Assembly: GCA_010405405.1 (NCBI GenBank) | Contig: MU004231.1 | Location: 2,970,401-3,034,400, forward strand | Direction of reading: 5' to 3' | Length of the DNA: 64,000 bases | Source of the DNA: Microthyrium microscopicum | Taxonomy: Eukaryota > Ascomycota > Dothideomycetes > Microthyriales > Microthyriaceae | Shown here: positions 37,004 through 48,934 of the stretch, piece by piece | Position numbering within the stretch: position 1 is the stretch's first letter | Layout: each line of letters begins with the position of its first letter | Notes under the pieces: generated by a model | The model's database searches: none | Told to the model about the DNA's origin: nothing | The model's input: the letters and a program-made list of their open reading frames with translations, nothing else | Position numbers and translations under genes: made by a program

Positions 37004-37169
37004 GGATCTATTTGACAGGTAGTGAGCTTTAACAGCTTTGGCGTGGTTTCTTTGGCTAGTTGAACACGGTGGATTTGGTTCTTGGTTGGACTGTTTTCTG
37101 GGGTGCGTTATTGTTTTTGACCAACAGGCTCTCGAATCATAATCTAAAATGTCAGCCATATCATCGCAA

Positions 37170-37859
37170 CGTCAGACGTATACCTACACAATCGGTATCG
37201 AAAGAATCGGCGCCATAAGGAGTCGCATCAGATTGGATGTCCCCAACAGGTTTGATCCCACCCTCTCATACAACGGCTTGCCAGCACTGGAAGCTTTAAA
37301 GTACATCGGAAGATCAAGTCAATATTAGAGAGCGTCAGTATCGGAACGTAAACTTGCCTAGCCACCTACCAACCGGCTTCTTTCACGCCACATGCCATCG
37401 GCATCTTCCCAATACCAAGACCTCGATAATTTGGTTCGACAACAATACTTTTCAAGTATAAGTGTGCCTTGTTGCCCATATACTGTTCGCGCACCTCACT
37501 CAACCTCTTGCTCAACACTTTCCATGCTTCAGCTCTGAATTCGGGAACGAATTCGAAGAGGAGGAGCTATTCAATGTTTCACCTTCAGCGCGATCGTGGG
37601 CAATGACTTCCCAATCTGCACCAGCGACCAGCTCTCCAGTTTCGTTGTCAACAGCCTTAAAGTTCTTGCAATTGACGCTTGATTTGATTCGGTTTTCAGC
37701 CATGATACCAAAACTTGCTTCAGCGGGCTTGTAGTGGTACATTATGGAGAAAACAGGCTCTAAGGCATGGTAGTGTCCTCTCACGAACGCTTCTCGATCT
37801 TAGTTTTCTCGTAGTGATACCGTGAATCGAGTTTTTGGACTGGTGACTGGAGTAGACAT
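37170..37859 (-). pseudogene. GNAT acetyltransferase pseudogene
   Basis: A clear but broken Gcn5-related N-acetyltransferase of the kind common in filamentous fungi. The ATG at 37859 opens a typical N-terminus, but an in-frame TAA interrupts it at 37800-37802. The frame resumes and then shifts around 37540-37580. After the shift the acetyl-CoA motif follows (Ile-Val-Val-Glu-Pro-Asn-Tyr-Arg-Gly-Leu-Gly-Ile-Gly). A possible intron then precedes Pro-Leu-Tyr-Glu-Arg-Val-Gly. With one stop and at least one frameshift the gene cannot make a full enzyme. An intron hiding the stop looks unlikely, as no good donor precedes it. Confidence 0.75.
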
Positions 37860-38641
37860 GTTATCGTTAATACACACTGTAATATGGGATTGGTGTAAAG
37901 ATGGCTTAGAAGCTAGCGGGATATCGAGAGAATGGCAGAATTTTGAGACGATGAATGATGGAGAAAGCTGGAAACAAGGTCAACGCGAGGCTATATTGGA
38001 CCATGGTGATTACCTCATCAAGCGAAATGAGTGAGTATGTAGGAATAAGTGAGAAGCGGCATGACTCATATTCTGCAGGTATGAATAGAAGAATCTTGAA
38101 TTGAGATAATAGCGCTGACAAGTCTGAATTCGACATCCAAAGTAGGCCAAAAATCCGAAGCTAAAGATACTTTCATAGTCCGACTCGCATGGCGAACCCT
38201 TCTGAAACAACCCAATGCCCTCATTATCTCCGCTATGATAGAGCCGATCGTCAATATTTCAAGACAGGTCATTGTGCTACGCGTCGTGATATGTGCCGAG
38301 TCAAATCATAGAGGACTCGCGGCTACTGGGACTTGATCTATAGTTCCCTGGAAGTTTGCCAGATAGCGGATGGAGACTAAGCAACACCCAAGACTTTTGA
38401 AGCCGAAAGAGTACGCAGAAAGGCTTTCGAAGGATGAAGATGGTGCGAGGAGACGAATATCATATGGAGATGATTTGGTGGTGGTTGGAAAGAGCGCCAA
38501 GACATTTTTTGTTCCTCCAAAATTTCGAATTGAAATTTTCTGGAAACTTTCTTCACACCGCATCAGCGTTCCACTAACGCATTTTACAACCTCTTTTTGC
38601 CTCACGACTAGCCTTGATATACTTCCAATTACTACTCCATC
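37860..38641. other. Intergenic region upstream of DBP9
   Basis: About 780 bp between the GNAT remnant and DBP9. It includes the DBP9 promoter. Short frames on both strands show no domain. Confidence 0.4.
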
Positions 38642-40525
38642 ATGAAGCGAAAATTGAATAGCAACAATGAGCCCGAGGCCACGGCTACCTCTTCGAAAAA
38701 GACCAGCCCCACCAGCTTCGACAAGCTCAATCTCGCGCCTCCGCTCCTCCAAGCAATCATAGCCCAAAAGTTCTCGACGCCTACTCCTGTCCAAGCGCAA
38801 GTAATACCCGCCGCCCTCGCCGGCAAGAACATTCTCGCGCGCTCAAAGACCGGCTCGGGAAAAACCGCTGCCTATGTACTCCCTGTGCTTCAAGCAATCC
38901 TGAGCCGCAAAGCTGCCGCATCATCCTCCAGCGACACCAAGGCTGTATCCGCTCTAATACTTGTACCAACACGGGAATTAGCTGTTCAGGTATCCAAGGT
39001 TGTTGAAGCCTTTGCCGTATACTGTGCTCAGGATGTGCGGGTTGAGAATCTGACTCGCAAGGAAGATGACAAGGTGCAACGTGCAAGACTTGCTGCATTA
39101 CCAGACATTGTGGTCGCTACACCGGGCCGAGTGGCTGTACATATCAACTCGTCCAGTCTCAAGTTAGATAATTTGACCCATGTGGTCGTGGACGAAGCGG
39201 ATCTGGTGCTGAGCTATGGGTACGATGAGGATCTGCAAATGATTGCCAAAGTCATGCCGAAAAGTGTTCAAGCCATTTTGATGAGTGCTACGCTTCGTGC
39301 GGAGGTGGACACTTTGTCGACACTGTTTGCTCAGGATCCGGTGGTGATTGAATTGGACGATGAAGAGAAGGAAGATGGCAAGGTCAGCCAGTTCGTCGTC
39401 AAATGTGCGGAAGACGAGAAGTTCCTGTTGGTTTATGCTATCTTCGTTCTCAAGTTGGTCAAAGGAAAGACCATCATCTTCGTTGGCGATATTGATCGAT
39501 GTTACCGACTCAAGCTGTTCTTAGAGCAGTTTGCTATCAAGAGCTGTGTGCTGAACTCGGAACTCCCTGTCAATTCTCGGATACATGTTGTTGAAGAGTT
39601 CAACAAAAACGTTTACGACATCATCATTGCTACTGACGAAAACGAAATCATCGGCGAAGAGAACACAAAGTCGACTGCCACGAAAAAGAAGAGCGCACCC
39701 AAGAAAGATGATGGAAAATCTACCAAGGAGCTTGCCGAAGGTGAAAACGAGGAAGAGGTAGTCGACGAATCACAAGAGATCGCCAATGGACCACCGAAAA
39801 AGAAACAAAAGTCAGCGAAAGGCAAATCAAAGGCAAAGACTGACAAGGACTACGGTGTCGCTCGTGGCATCGACTTTAAGGCTGTTGCCTGCATCCTCAA
39901 CTTCGACCTCCCCACAACCTCCAAATCATATACCCATCGCATTGGACGTACTGCCCGAGCAGGTCAGGCTGGTATGGCGCTCTCTTTCGTTATTCCCGCC
40001 AACCAGTACCGCAAGCACAAGCCTACGTCCATCTCGTCGACAGAACATGATGAGGCTGTGCTAACCAAGATCACTACCGCCCAGGAGAAACGCGGTGCTA
40101 GTATCGAGCCATATGCCTTTGACATGGCCAAATTGGAAGGGTTCCGCTACCGGTTGGGCGATGCGTTAAAGGCAGTTTCAGCTGGTGCTGTCCGTGAGGC
40201 ACGAGTTAGGGAGCTGAGGCAGGAGTTGGTCAAGAGCGACAAATTGAAGCGACATTTCGAGGAGAATCCGAACGAGTTGAAGCACTTGCGACATGATGGT
40301 GAGCTTAGAGCTGCCAAGGTACGACCACATTTGAAACATGTGCCCGAGTATCTGTTACCGGGTGGAGCCAAGAAAGCATTGGAGCAGGAGGTTGGATTTG
40401 TGAGTGCTTACAAGAAGCCAGAAGATAAGAAGAAACGTGGCAAGGGAGGTAGAAGAGTCGGCGGCGGAGGAAAGAGAAAGGTCAATCCGCTGCAAAGCTT
40501 CAAGGCGAAATCGGGGCGACGATAA
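38642..40525 (+). CDS. DBP9: DEAD-box ATP-dependent RNA helicase Dbp9
   Basis: Intronless, 627 residues. Dbp9 acts in the nucleolus in early 60S assembly. Motifs in order: Phe-Asp-Lys-Leu-Asn-Leu, then Thr-Pro-Thr-Pro-Val-Gln (Q motif); Ser-Lys-Thr-Gly-Ser-Gly-Lys-Thr (Walker A); Pro-Thr-Arg-Glu-Leu; [12 protein letters not shown], which is characteristic of Dbp9 rather than other DEAD proteins; Ser-Ala-Thr; and [10 protein letters not shown]. A Lys/Glu-rich insert of about 70 residues before Ala-Arg-Gly-Ile-Asp-Phe is also a Dbp9 feature. The tail is Lys/Gly-rich. Confidence 0.96.
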   Translation: MKRKLNSNNEPEATATSSKKTSPTSFDKLNLAPPLLQAIIAQKFSTPTPVQAQVIPAALAGKNILARSKTGSGKTAAYVLPVLQAILSRKAAASSSSDTKAVSALILVPTRELAVQVSKVVEAFAVYCAQDVRVENLTRKEDDKVQRARLAALPDIVVATPGRVAVHINSSSLKLDNLTHVVVDEADLVLSYGYDEDLQMIAKVMPKSVQAILMSATLRAEVDTLSTLFAQDPVVIELDDEEKEDGKVSQFVVKCAEDEKFLLVYAIFVLKLVKGKTIIFVGDIDRCYRLKLFLEQFAIKSCVLNSELPVNSRIHVVEEFNKNVYDIIIATDENEIIGEENTKSTATKKKSAPKKDDGKSTKELAEGENEEEVVDESQEIANGPPKKKQKSAKGKSKAKTDKDYGVARGIDFKAVACILNFDLPTTSKSYTHRIGRTARAGQAGMALSFVIPANQYRKHKPTSISSTEHDEAVLTKITTAQEKRGASIEPYAFDMAKLEGFRYRLGDALKAVSAGAVREARVRELRQELVKSDKLKRHFEENPNELKHLRHDGELRAAKVRPHLKHVPEYLLPGGAKKALEQEVGFVSAYKKPEDKKKRGKGGRRVGGGGKRKVNPLQSFKAKSGRR

Positions 40526-40764
40526 ATGATGAACAACATAGGGCATAGAACCGTCGAAATGATACGTGCTGTTGTTCCATGAATCTTGAATTTGAGATCT
40601 TCTCCATAGCATATGCCATTTTAGCTTCTGATCATTGACAAATTGCTAGTACAGAAACGCTTGTATGTCTAACACATTAAAGGATCATTCCGATGCCCAC
40701 CCAACCAAGGATGAATTGCATCGCCACTCAACGCCTGTCCACACTCAGCATCAATAACCTCGAC

Positions 40765-41595
40765 CTACAGCCCTTTGGCACCCGGAGCAGCCTCATCCTT
40801 ACGCAGGCTCAACAGGAGCTCTCTGAATCGCTCCTTTCCACTACTCGCCGCACCACCCTTGATGCCCTTGCCGCTCAAGTCAACCAGTTTAGCAATCCGA
40901 TCCCAACTCGTACCACCCGCCGTTGTATCGTCCCTGCTCTCCAAAAACTCTGCCGCCTCCTTCTGCGTCTGCGCAATATTCTTCTCCTTCTTCTCATTAT
41001 AGCTCAGATAAAAGTCATCGATTGCCTGATGCGCCTCAGCCACCGTCGCAGCCTTCTTGTCCTCGCTGATCTTGTCGCGCTGCGAGATTGCGGCGTCGCG
41101 GTTGGAGCGCCATTCTTGAATTACGGCGGGCTCTTCGACTGGCTCGGCGGGAGGTGCGTAGGAGGAATTGAAGCCTGAGACGTTGGTGATGCTGCCGCCT
41201 GGACCGACATTCTAGGTATGGTTAGTTAAAGTTTGTGTTCAGTGGATGAGAGTAATGGACCTGATTGCTTGTGTCGAGTTCGGGGAAGGAGCTTTCAAAA
41301 CCGGCCATCTCTTCACTTGCACCGGCATCGTAGCTGTCGCCGCCGCCTAGGAGGTCGTGTTCGTCGGCGTCTTCGACGGTGGTTACTTTGCGGTCGTTGG
41401 GAGTGGAGAAGAGGTCGGCGTCATCGCCTAGGAGTTCGCGCTCGCGGTCTAGGAAGCTTCCTCCCTCAGTAGCTTCAGGCTTGACATCGGTTTGGCCTGT
41501 TGGTAGTCGATGTTAGCAATTAAAGGAGGACCTGGCGGGATCGGGGTTTGTATACCAGCGTCAAACTCGTCGAGGGATGGAAAACGGTCGGCCAT
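40765..41595 (-). CDS. CLC1: Clathrin light chain
   Basis: Three exons, 41595-41556, 41496-41261 and 41211-40765, give 240 residues. Clathrin light chain binds the heavy-chain hub and regulates coat assembly. The N-terminus is acidic (Asp-Arg-Glu-Arg-Glu-Leu-Leu-Gly-Asp-Asp-Ala, then several Asp/Glu runs). The middle has the conserved Ile-Gln-Glu-Trp heavy-chain region followed by a coiled coil up to about residue 190. The C-terminus (Thr-Ser-Trp-Asp-Arg-Ile-Ala-Lys-Leu-Val-Asp, then Arg-Phe-Arg-Glu-Leu-Leu-Leu) is the family end. It is convergent with DBP9 and divergent from RTT103. Confidence 0.93.
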
Positions 41596-42091
41596 GGTGG
41601 ATTGTATTCAATGGTGTGTTTGATCAGGACGAAGATAGCGAGAGGTTATATGGTGGATAGAGAGAGAGAGATTGATGTAGGGGTGAAAGTACTGTCTTGT
41701 TGAATTGTTCAACAATTGAATTACATTGAGGATTGAAGTTCAAAAAGTGGTTGAGCCCTAGACCTGAATGGCAGCTTCCGATCTTTACCAGCTCTTGGCG
41801 TCTGCAGGTGGAGCTAGATTTGACGCTAGTGGTTACACTTTGTTGCGCCTTCTTCATTTCCAAAGGTTGTGCTTCATGCTTGCTTCACCACCAACATCAT
41901 CTCAAGACAAACATATAGCCCGCACTGCCATCTTGTTCAGCTTACGCTCACCGAAACATCTGCCCCATCGCTTTGCCTGATCTGACTTCTCTGCTGTGAC
42001 TTGTGCGCTCTGTATAAGCCTTTGGCAGTTTGAACAGCACCATTTCGCGCACCCTACATGCTATATACTTGATCTGCCTACCTCGTGCCAT
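41596..42091. promoter_or_regulatory. Divergent promoter region, CLC1 and RTT103
   Basis: About 500 bp between the two start codons, with a short GA run near 41660-41675 on the CLC1 side. No gene recognised. Confidence 0.4.
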
Positions 42092-43421
42092 ATGGCTTCC
42101 TTTTCCGATGATAGTGTTAAAGCCAAGCTGAGCACGCTGAATGAGACTCAAGATGCCATCGTTAGTGTCGCTCAATGGCTTCTCTTTCACAAGTACGCTT
42201 TCGTCCAGCCTGATATGGAAGGAGACCATGAACTGACCACCTTTTAGGAGACATGCAGTCCGAACAGCAGAATTATGGATGGCGAAGTTGAACGATTCTT
42301 CCCCTACGAGACGTTTAAGCCTTATATATCTGGCCAATGGTACGCTCCACGAATTACGCTGCTTCAAGGTTACATACTAATTTACCTACAGAGGTCGTCC
42401 AACAATCTAAAGCTCGCAAAAAGGAGGACTTTGCGATTGCCTTCTCTCCAGTATGTCCATATACAAGAAACATTGCCTATGCTAACAACAACAGATTGTC
42501 GCCGAAGGCACCGCTATCGCATATAAGAATTCGCCTCTAGACATCCAAGGCAAGATCCGTCGAGTTGTCGAAGTCTGGCGCCAACGAGCCATCTTCGAAG
42601 AAAAGACCCAAGTCGAAGTCGAAGCCAAGCTCGACGGTACGCAACCTCTCTTCCATATTACATAGATCTGCTAACAACCCCAAGAACTCGACCGTATCCG
42701 CGCCACAACCCGAGGAGGTCGAGGCGGCGGCTCAATCTTTGGCTCTTCCGAACCCTCCATCCCCACGATCTTCCAACCCATCCTCGCTGCCAATAACGCC
42801 CTCACAAAAGCCGAATCAAAGGCCAAAACAATCGTCGCCACCCTCCAATCAAACCACGACGATGTGCGCAACAACACCTCCACCGTCCTCCCCATCAAAG
42901 CCGCCCAACTCGGCGCTCTCCTACAAACACTTAGCGAAGCAGAATCATCTGTCGCAGAAAGCTTGCACGCGCGCCAGAACCTACTCGCCAGTCTAGAAAA
43001 ACTCGTATCTACCACCAAATCCGCCATCACCGCAGACGAAGAACAAGCACGCAATCTGCAAGTCCAGCGCAAAAGCCTCGAAGACGAAAAACGCAACGTA
43101 GAAGACCGCATCGTCCGCGGCATATCCAACGGCGACGAGTCTGCATACGAGCCTCCTCGTCCGGACGCCGAGCCACTCACGCCACCACCCGTAGAAAGTC
43201 TAACTCCCGTCGGCAGTCCGCAGCCAGCAGAAGATTTCGTTCCAGCGCCAGCAGATCCGCGCCTAGCAAATGGCGCGAAGCACGGCCACGAGTCGAATGG
43301 CGCGGAAGACCAACCAGCGAGCAAGAAACGACGGGTCCAGGTATCGCATGAGTTTGCAGGTTTTCAGGACGATGATGGTGGTATTGATCCTGATGTCGCT
43401 GCGATGTTGGCAGAGGATTAG
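42092..43421 (+). CDS. RTT103: CTD-interacting transcription termination factor Rtt103
   Basis: Five exons, 42092-42192, 42248-42339, 42392-42450, 42495-42636 and 42685-43421, give 376 residues. The CID domain (residues about 1-130) binds the phosphorylated CTD of RNA polymerase II. It shows Leu-Asn-Glu-Thr-Gln-Asp-Ala-Ile, then Arg-Leu-Ser-Leu-Ile-Tyr-Leu-Ala-Asn-Glu, and a closing helix with Val-Trp-Arg-Gln-Arg. A coiled coil follows (about 175-270), then a Pro-rich tail with a nuclear-localisation-like Lys-Lys-Arg-Arg. Yeast Rtt103 recruits Rat1 at poly(A) sites. The stop is TAG at 43419-43421. Unusually, the same frame stays open to 43676 and contains a diverged copy of the last codons and of the sequence just past the stop (see findings). 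All four introns are 44-55 nt. Confidence 0.92.
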
Positions 43422-43610
43422 GAAGTCACCGTGAAAGCATTTTACTGTCGTTGGGTTGGGGTGGAGAGACTGTTGTTTCATGGCTTTGACTTGAGTGGGC
43501 TGGTCTTTGATGCGGTCGGGTTTGATGCTGATGTTGCGGCTTTGCTGGCTGATAAATGGGAGGTTGCTGTCAAGGCATTTTATTGGCGGTGGGTTGGTGT
43601 CGAGGCTGTT
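43347..43610 (+). repeat. In-frame direct repeat spanning the RTT103 stop codon
   Basis: Copy A (43347-43472) and copy B (43485-43610) are 138 bp apart, exactly 46 codons, so both lie in the RTT103 frame. The TAG stop of copy A lines up with TGG in copy B. In the 15 codons after it, eight pairs are synonymous, five identical and two non-synonymous by my hand alignment. The similarity fades towards the outer ends. Confidence 0.8.
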
Positions 43611-43676
43611 CAGGTTGTGAGGAAATGGAAAGACGGCGGGAATGATACCAGTGAGATAAGCTTGGGAGTCGGATAG
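43422..43676 (+). other. 84-codon open extension of the RTT103 frame
   Basis: After the RTT103 TAG the same frame runs 84 codons to a stop ending at 43676. It encodes a Trp-, Val- and Ala-rich peptide containing the second repeat copy. It would be made only if the stop were read through, edited, or bypassed by alternative splicing; alternatively it is the relic of a longer ancestral protein. Confidence 0.4.
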
Positions 43677-43911
43677 CTGGATGATAGTGTTGATAAAAAA
43701 AGTACAGCAGATGGACGTTGTTTATGATACCGGGTCATGGTCATTATTTATTTTATTCAATAACACAGTTATTTTCATGACTTCCGTTCAATGTCAGATT
43801 GCAAGCTGCATCAAAAGATGTATTCTAGGAGTTTAAAGTACGTATTCTATCTGTTCAAATGCCAGGGTATCTTAATACTCCCCGTAACGCCGAGTCCAAG
43901 ACCATAATAAG

Positions 43912-45360
43912 CTAAACCAGAGCTCGCAAAAAGAACCAGCTGGCCAATCCTCCGACGACGCTTCCAACGAGTATCGTCTGTCCTTCCCTCGTCGTCGCTA
44001 GGAACATCACCACACCCACCACTAGTTCTCTCCTGGCCGCCCATGCCCGCTCCTCCGCAAAACGTGGATTCAATGGATATGGCGCCTCAAGCACATCCTT
44101 CCCCCCAGCCGATACACTGACCGCCAAAGCAACCGGCCGGTGGTCTGAGGTCGCTTGGATCGGCAGCGCATTGTAAGTATGTACTTGCACACTTCGTGCC
44201 TGTGTGTACAGAATACGATCACACCAGCTGGGGAAGCGATGCGTTGCCCAGAACCAGTGGCCGTCAGGATCATCGGTTGACGCGGTGGTAATGGGGCCGA
44301 CGGCGCTGTGAGCGTATTTGTAGGTCGGTGCAAAGGTGATGGCCTGTTCCGCGAAAGACTGGAGAACAACTCCGTCGGAGCGTTGCTGCATAAGTTGGTC
44401 GCGGGCTAGAAGCTTGCTTAGGTGGTGAGGTGAGTTGGTATCGTTGGTAGGCTGTGGGAAGTTCTCGATGTCTCCCGGCATAGGACGTGACGACGAGGTG
44501 CGGTAGTTGAGATCACCGCCGAAGAATATAGGACCTGCGGTATCGTAGAGCCCTTTAGGCTTCGAGCTCCGTGACATGGGTTTCATGGTATTTAGGAGGG
44601 CGGTTGTATCATCATCGTCCTCGTTCTCATTGCTGGCTGGATCCGCATTACCAGCTCCCCCCAAAGTCGTGTCATACACAAATCCCAGATTCCTCACTAT
44701 CCGCTCCCAATCTTCCCTCCTTCGCTCGATCGCAAACTCATGCGGCGCTAAATGCGCTGCCACCAGCGTGACTTCTTCAATTCCTCTGTCCATCTTCACA
44801 CCCAGCCGAGCGCCAACTGCACCTTTATTCCCCGTCTGCCATACTCCACAGCCTGCGCCGGCCGTCTGTACCCATGCAACATCCACACCCGCACGTATAA
44901 ACACCATTAGACCCGTCATTCCCACATGACGAGCCAAGAGCAGCGAATACTCATCCGCTTCCACAGGCGTCTGATGAGCGCGAAGTCTTCCTTCCGTAGC
45001 GAGCGCTACACATTGCGTGAAAGCGTCAAAGTAGGGCGTAAGCAGTGCACGGCCGAGGAATGCGGGCGCAAGAGGTGCTATTTCTTGGATGGAGATTGCG
45101 ATGATAGCAGGTAGCAGGGTGGTGGAGGGAAGGGCGGAGAAGAAATCGCTGGCGAGAATGGAGGGGTCGATGGGAGTACGGGCGGTGTTGAAGGTTAGGT
45201 AGTAGATGTCGAGGGGAGCGGAAGATGGAGTGGCCATTGCTGGACAGTGGGAGATGCGTCGAGATGGGAGTGGTGGTGATGTATACGGGTTGGAGGGAGT
45301 GATATTTGGATTGGTTGAAGACGTCAGGGGAGAGCTTGGAGATCTGCACTCCGGCGTCAT
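43912..45360 (-). CDS. Tail-anchored inositol polyphosphate 5-phosphatase
   Basis: Single exon of 482 residues from 45360. A second in-frame ATG at 45237 gives 441 residues and starts right before the catalytic fold (Tyr-Tyr-Leu-Thr-Phe-Asn-Thr). I favour it as the real start, because the first 41 residues are low-complexity Ser/Pro. The IPPc domain is complete: Gln-Glu-Ile-Ala near the start, Gly-Asn-Lys-Gly-Ala-Val, Phe-Gly-Gly-Asp-Leu-Asn-Tyr-Arg, Phe-Pro-Ser-Trp-Cys-Asp-Arg-Ile-Leu, and Ser-Asp-His-Arg-Pro-Val. It should remove the 5-phosphate from inositol lipids or soluble inositol phosphates. A C-terminal hydrophobic segment of about 20 residues with almost nothing after it suggests a tail anchor facing the cytosol. 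It shares a 150-bp divergent promoter with the SDR gene. Confidence 0.9.
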   Translation of the reverse strand: MTPECRSPSSPLTSSTNPNITPSNPYTSPPLPSRRISHCPAMATPSSAPLDIYYLTFNTARTPIDPSILASDFFSALPSTTLLPAIIAISIQEIAPLAPAFLGRALLTPYFDAFTQCVALATEGRLRAHQTPVEADEYSLLLARHVGMTGLMVFIRAGVDVAWVQTAGAGCGVWQTGNKGAVGARLGVKMDRGIEEVTLVAAHLAPHEFAIERRREDWERIVRNLGFVYDTTLGGAGNADPASNENEDDDDTTALLNTMKPMSRSSKPKGLYDTAGPIFFGGDLNYRTSSSRPMPGDIENFPQPTNDTNSPHHLSKLLARDQLMQQRSDGVVLQSFAEQAITFAPTYKYAHSAVGPITTASTDDPDGHWFWATHRFPSWCDRILYTQARSVQVHTYNALPIQATSDHRPVALAVSVSAGGKDVLEAPYPLNPRFAEERAWAARRELVVGVVMFLATTREGQTILVGSVVGGLASWFFLRALV

Positions 45361-45512
45361 TGGCGATGGGTGGGGTTAAATCGTTAAATCGGGATCAGAG
45401 TACATTTACTCCAAGTAAGCTTTGGAAGAGACAATTCTAGCATTTGACTCGATTTGAGTGGATTTGTATATCTATATTTGCAATTTACTGATCATTCATA
45501 CCATAATTGAGA

Positions 45513-46664
<1,152 letters not shown>

Positions 46665-46997
46665 AAGGGAAGTGATGAGTGATGAGGATCTTGATCAGAG
46701 ATTATGTTAGTAGAAATGTGTTCACAGTCACGATGAAGATAAAGTAACAAGTTAATATCATGTCTCATTCGTAGAGTCTAATGACGGCCTCCGACTACTA
46801 GAGAACATGCAACAATGGTATTGTCCCCTGACAAAAAGTGACCGCAAACGCCTGCCCCATAATGGATGAGTTCAACCCATCTCTAGTAATGTCAGAGAGA
46901 GCAACCCCAAAGGTGTACAACAATAAGTCCCATTCATCTCGCCGTCAATAACATAAGCAAAAGGTCGTTTTCCAATGGTAAGCGAAGCATGGCAAGC
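46665..46997. other. Convergent 3' region, SDR and histone H4
   Basis: About 330 bp between two stop codons. It should hold both 3' UTRs and poly(A) sites. Nothing else recognised. Confidence 0.4.
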
Positions 46998-47637
<640 letters not shown>

Positions 47638-48934
47638 TATGGAATTGATGAGAAGAAGTTGATTTGAGTGGGGTTTGAGAAGTTGTTGATGGAAAGTATT
47701 GAGAAATATGGGTGGTTGGAAGTGGTGTAAATGTGGTAGAAGAAGAAGATTTGGAGGAATGGGGGAGAGAAGAGTATTTAAGAGAATTGGGGCATGATGT
47801 TGATGGCGGGACGCACGCGCAGGAAAGAACAGTGAAAGTGCTAAGAGCCTAAGTAGTAGCAAGAGTTAAAGGGACGGGGTCGAAATCAGGCGCAGGTGCA
47901 GGCAACAGGCAGGTAAGACTGAATTGTAGGCGGGCACAAGAGAAATAATAATCGCTTTACAACCTGCTGGAAACTGGCACTTTTCAGACATCTTCTAACC
48001 CTGTGGCACGGACCTGAAATAACAGGAGGTTTAACCTTCCTTACTGGCGCCTAACTTAGTAGGGCCTAGCGTAGCCTTGTCTGGAGCCTCCTCTTACCTT
48101 ATTGGTTGTCTGCTCTTGCTCACCAACACCTCAACATTGGAAAGGTGAACATTAACATTTGTCGTCTTCTGAATAGTTTGTATGTAAACACACTAAATCT
48201 CGAAACAGCTTCCTCATGCTTCTTGTGCCTATAAAAGAACCGAAATCGATTCAAAAACAAAATACTACTCACGATCCTAATCTAAATGCATACAACTTGT
48301 TACTCTTTATATAATCGTATAACATCCCACTCTTTATGATGGACCTTATGGCTCGAAAGCCAGCAGTGAAAGGAATCTATAAATCAGAACTGTCACAGAA
48401 TGTTGGTCACGCGGATGGATGTACGGAGTAAACTTCCATGCTTCCCAAGGGTTTCGCCGTCGCATTACTCTTATAGGAGAGACATGATCTCCAAAAGCTT
48501 GCTCTGTCGAGAAAACCGTTACATAGCTAAGTGTTGCTAATTATCTCAAGGTAGCTATGTTGTTCATGAGCCTGAAAACTGATATTGGTCAAAAAGATCG
48601 AGAAGCTGCATAATAATTCTTTACCTGCGCTCCTGTGGACTATTCCATTGTTTGATGATGCCGATAAAGAAGAGCCACTAATGTCGCAAGAAGCACCAAG
48701 CTTTTTCTTTCGATCTCATAGTGCTGGATTATATCTGCGTATAAATGGCAGCAACGCATGGGCAAGGACGCTTGCAGGGTGAGGGGTCCAAGGGAGGGCG
48801 AGATGACATGAGTACTAGTATCTGGATGAGAGCGAGTGTGAACATCAGAGGTGATGGATGAGCACTAGGGCTATCGCTCATATAGATCATGTTTTAATTG
48901 CTAAAATTAGGTTATTCGATATCTCTCACAAATC
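47638..48934. other. Promoter of histone H4 and gene-poor stretch
   Basis: About 1.3 kb between the H4 start and the OPT transporter 3' end. The first 200 bp is purine-rich on the plus strand, i.e. a pyrimidine-rich H4 leader. No supportable gene, including no H3. Confidence 0.45.
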
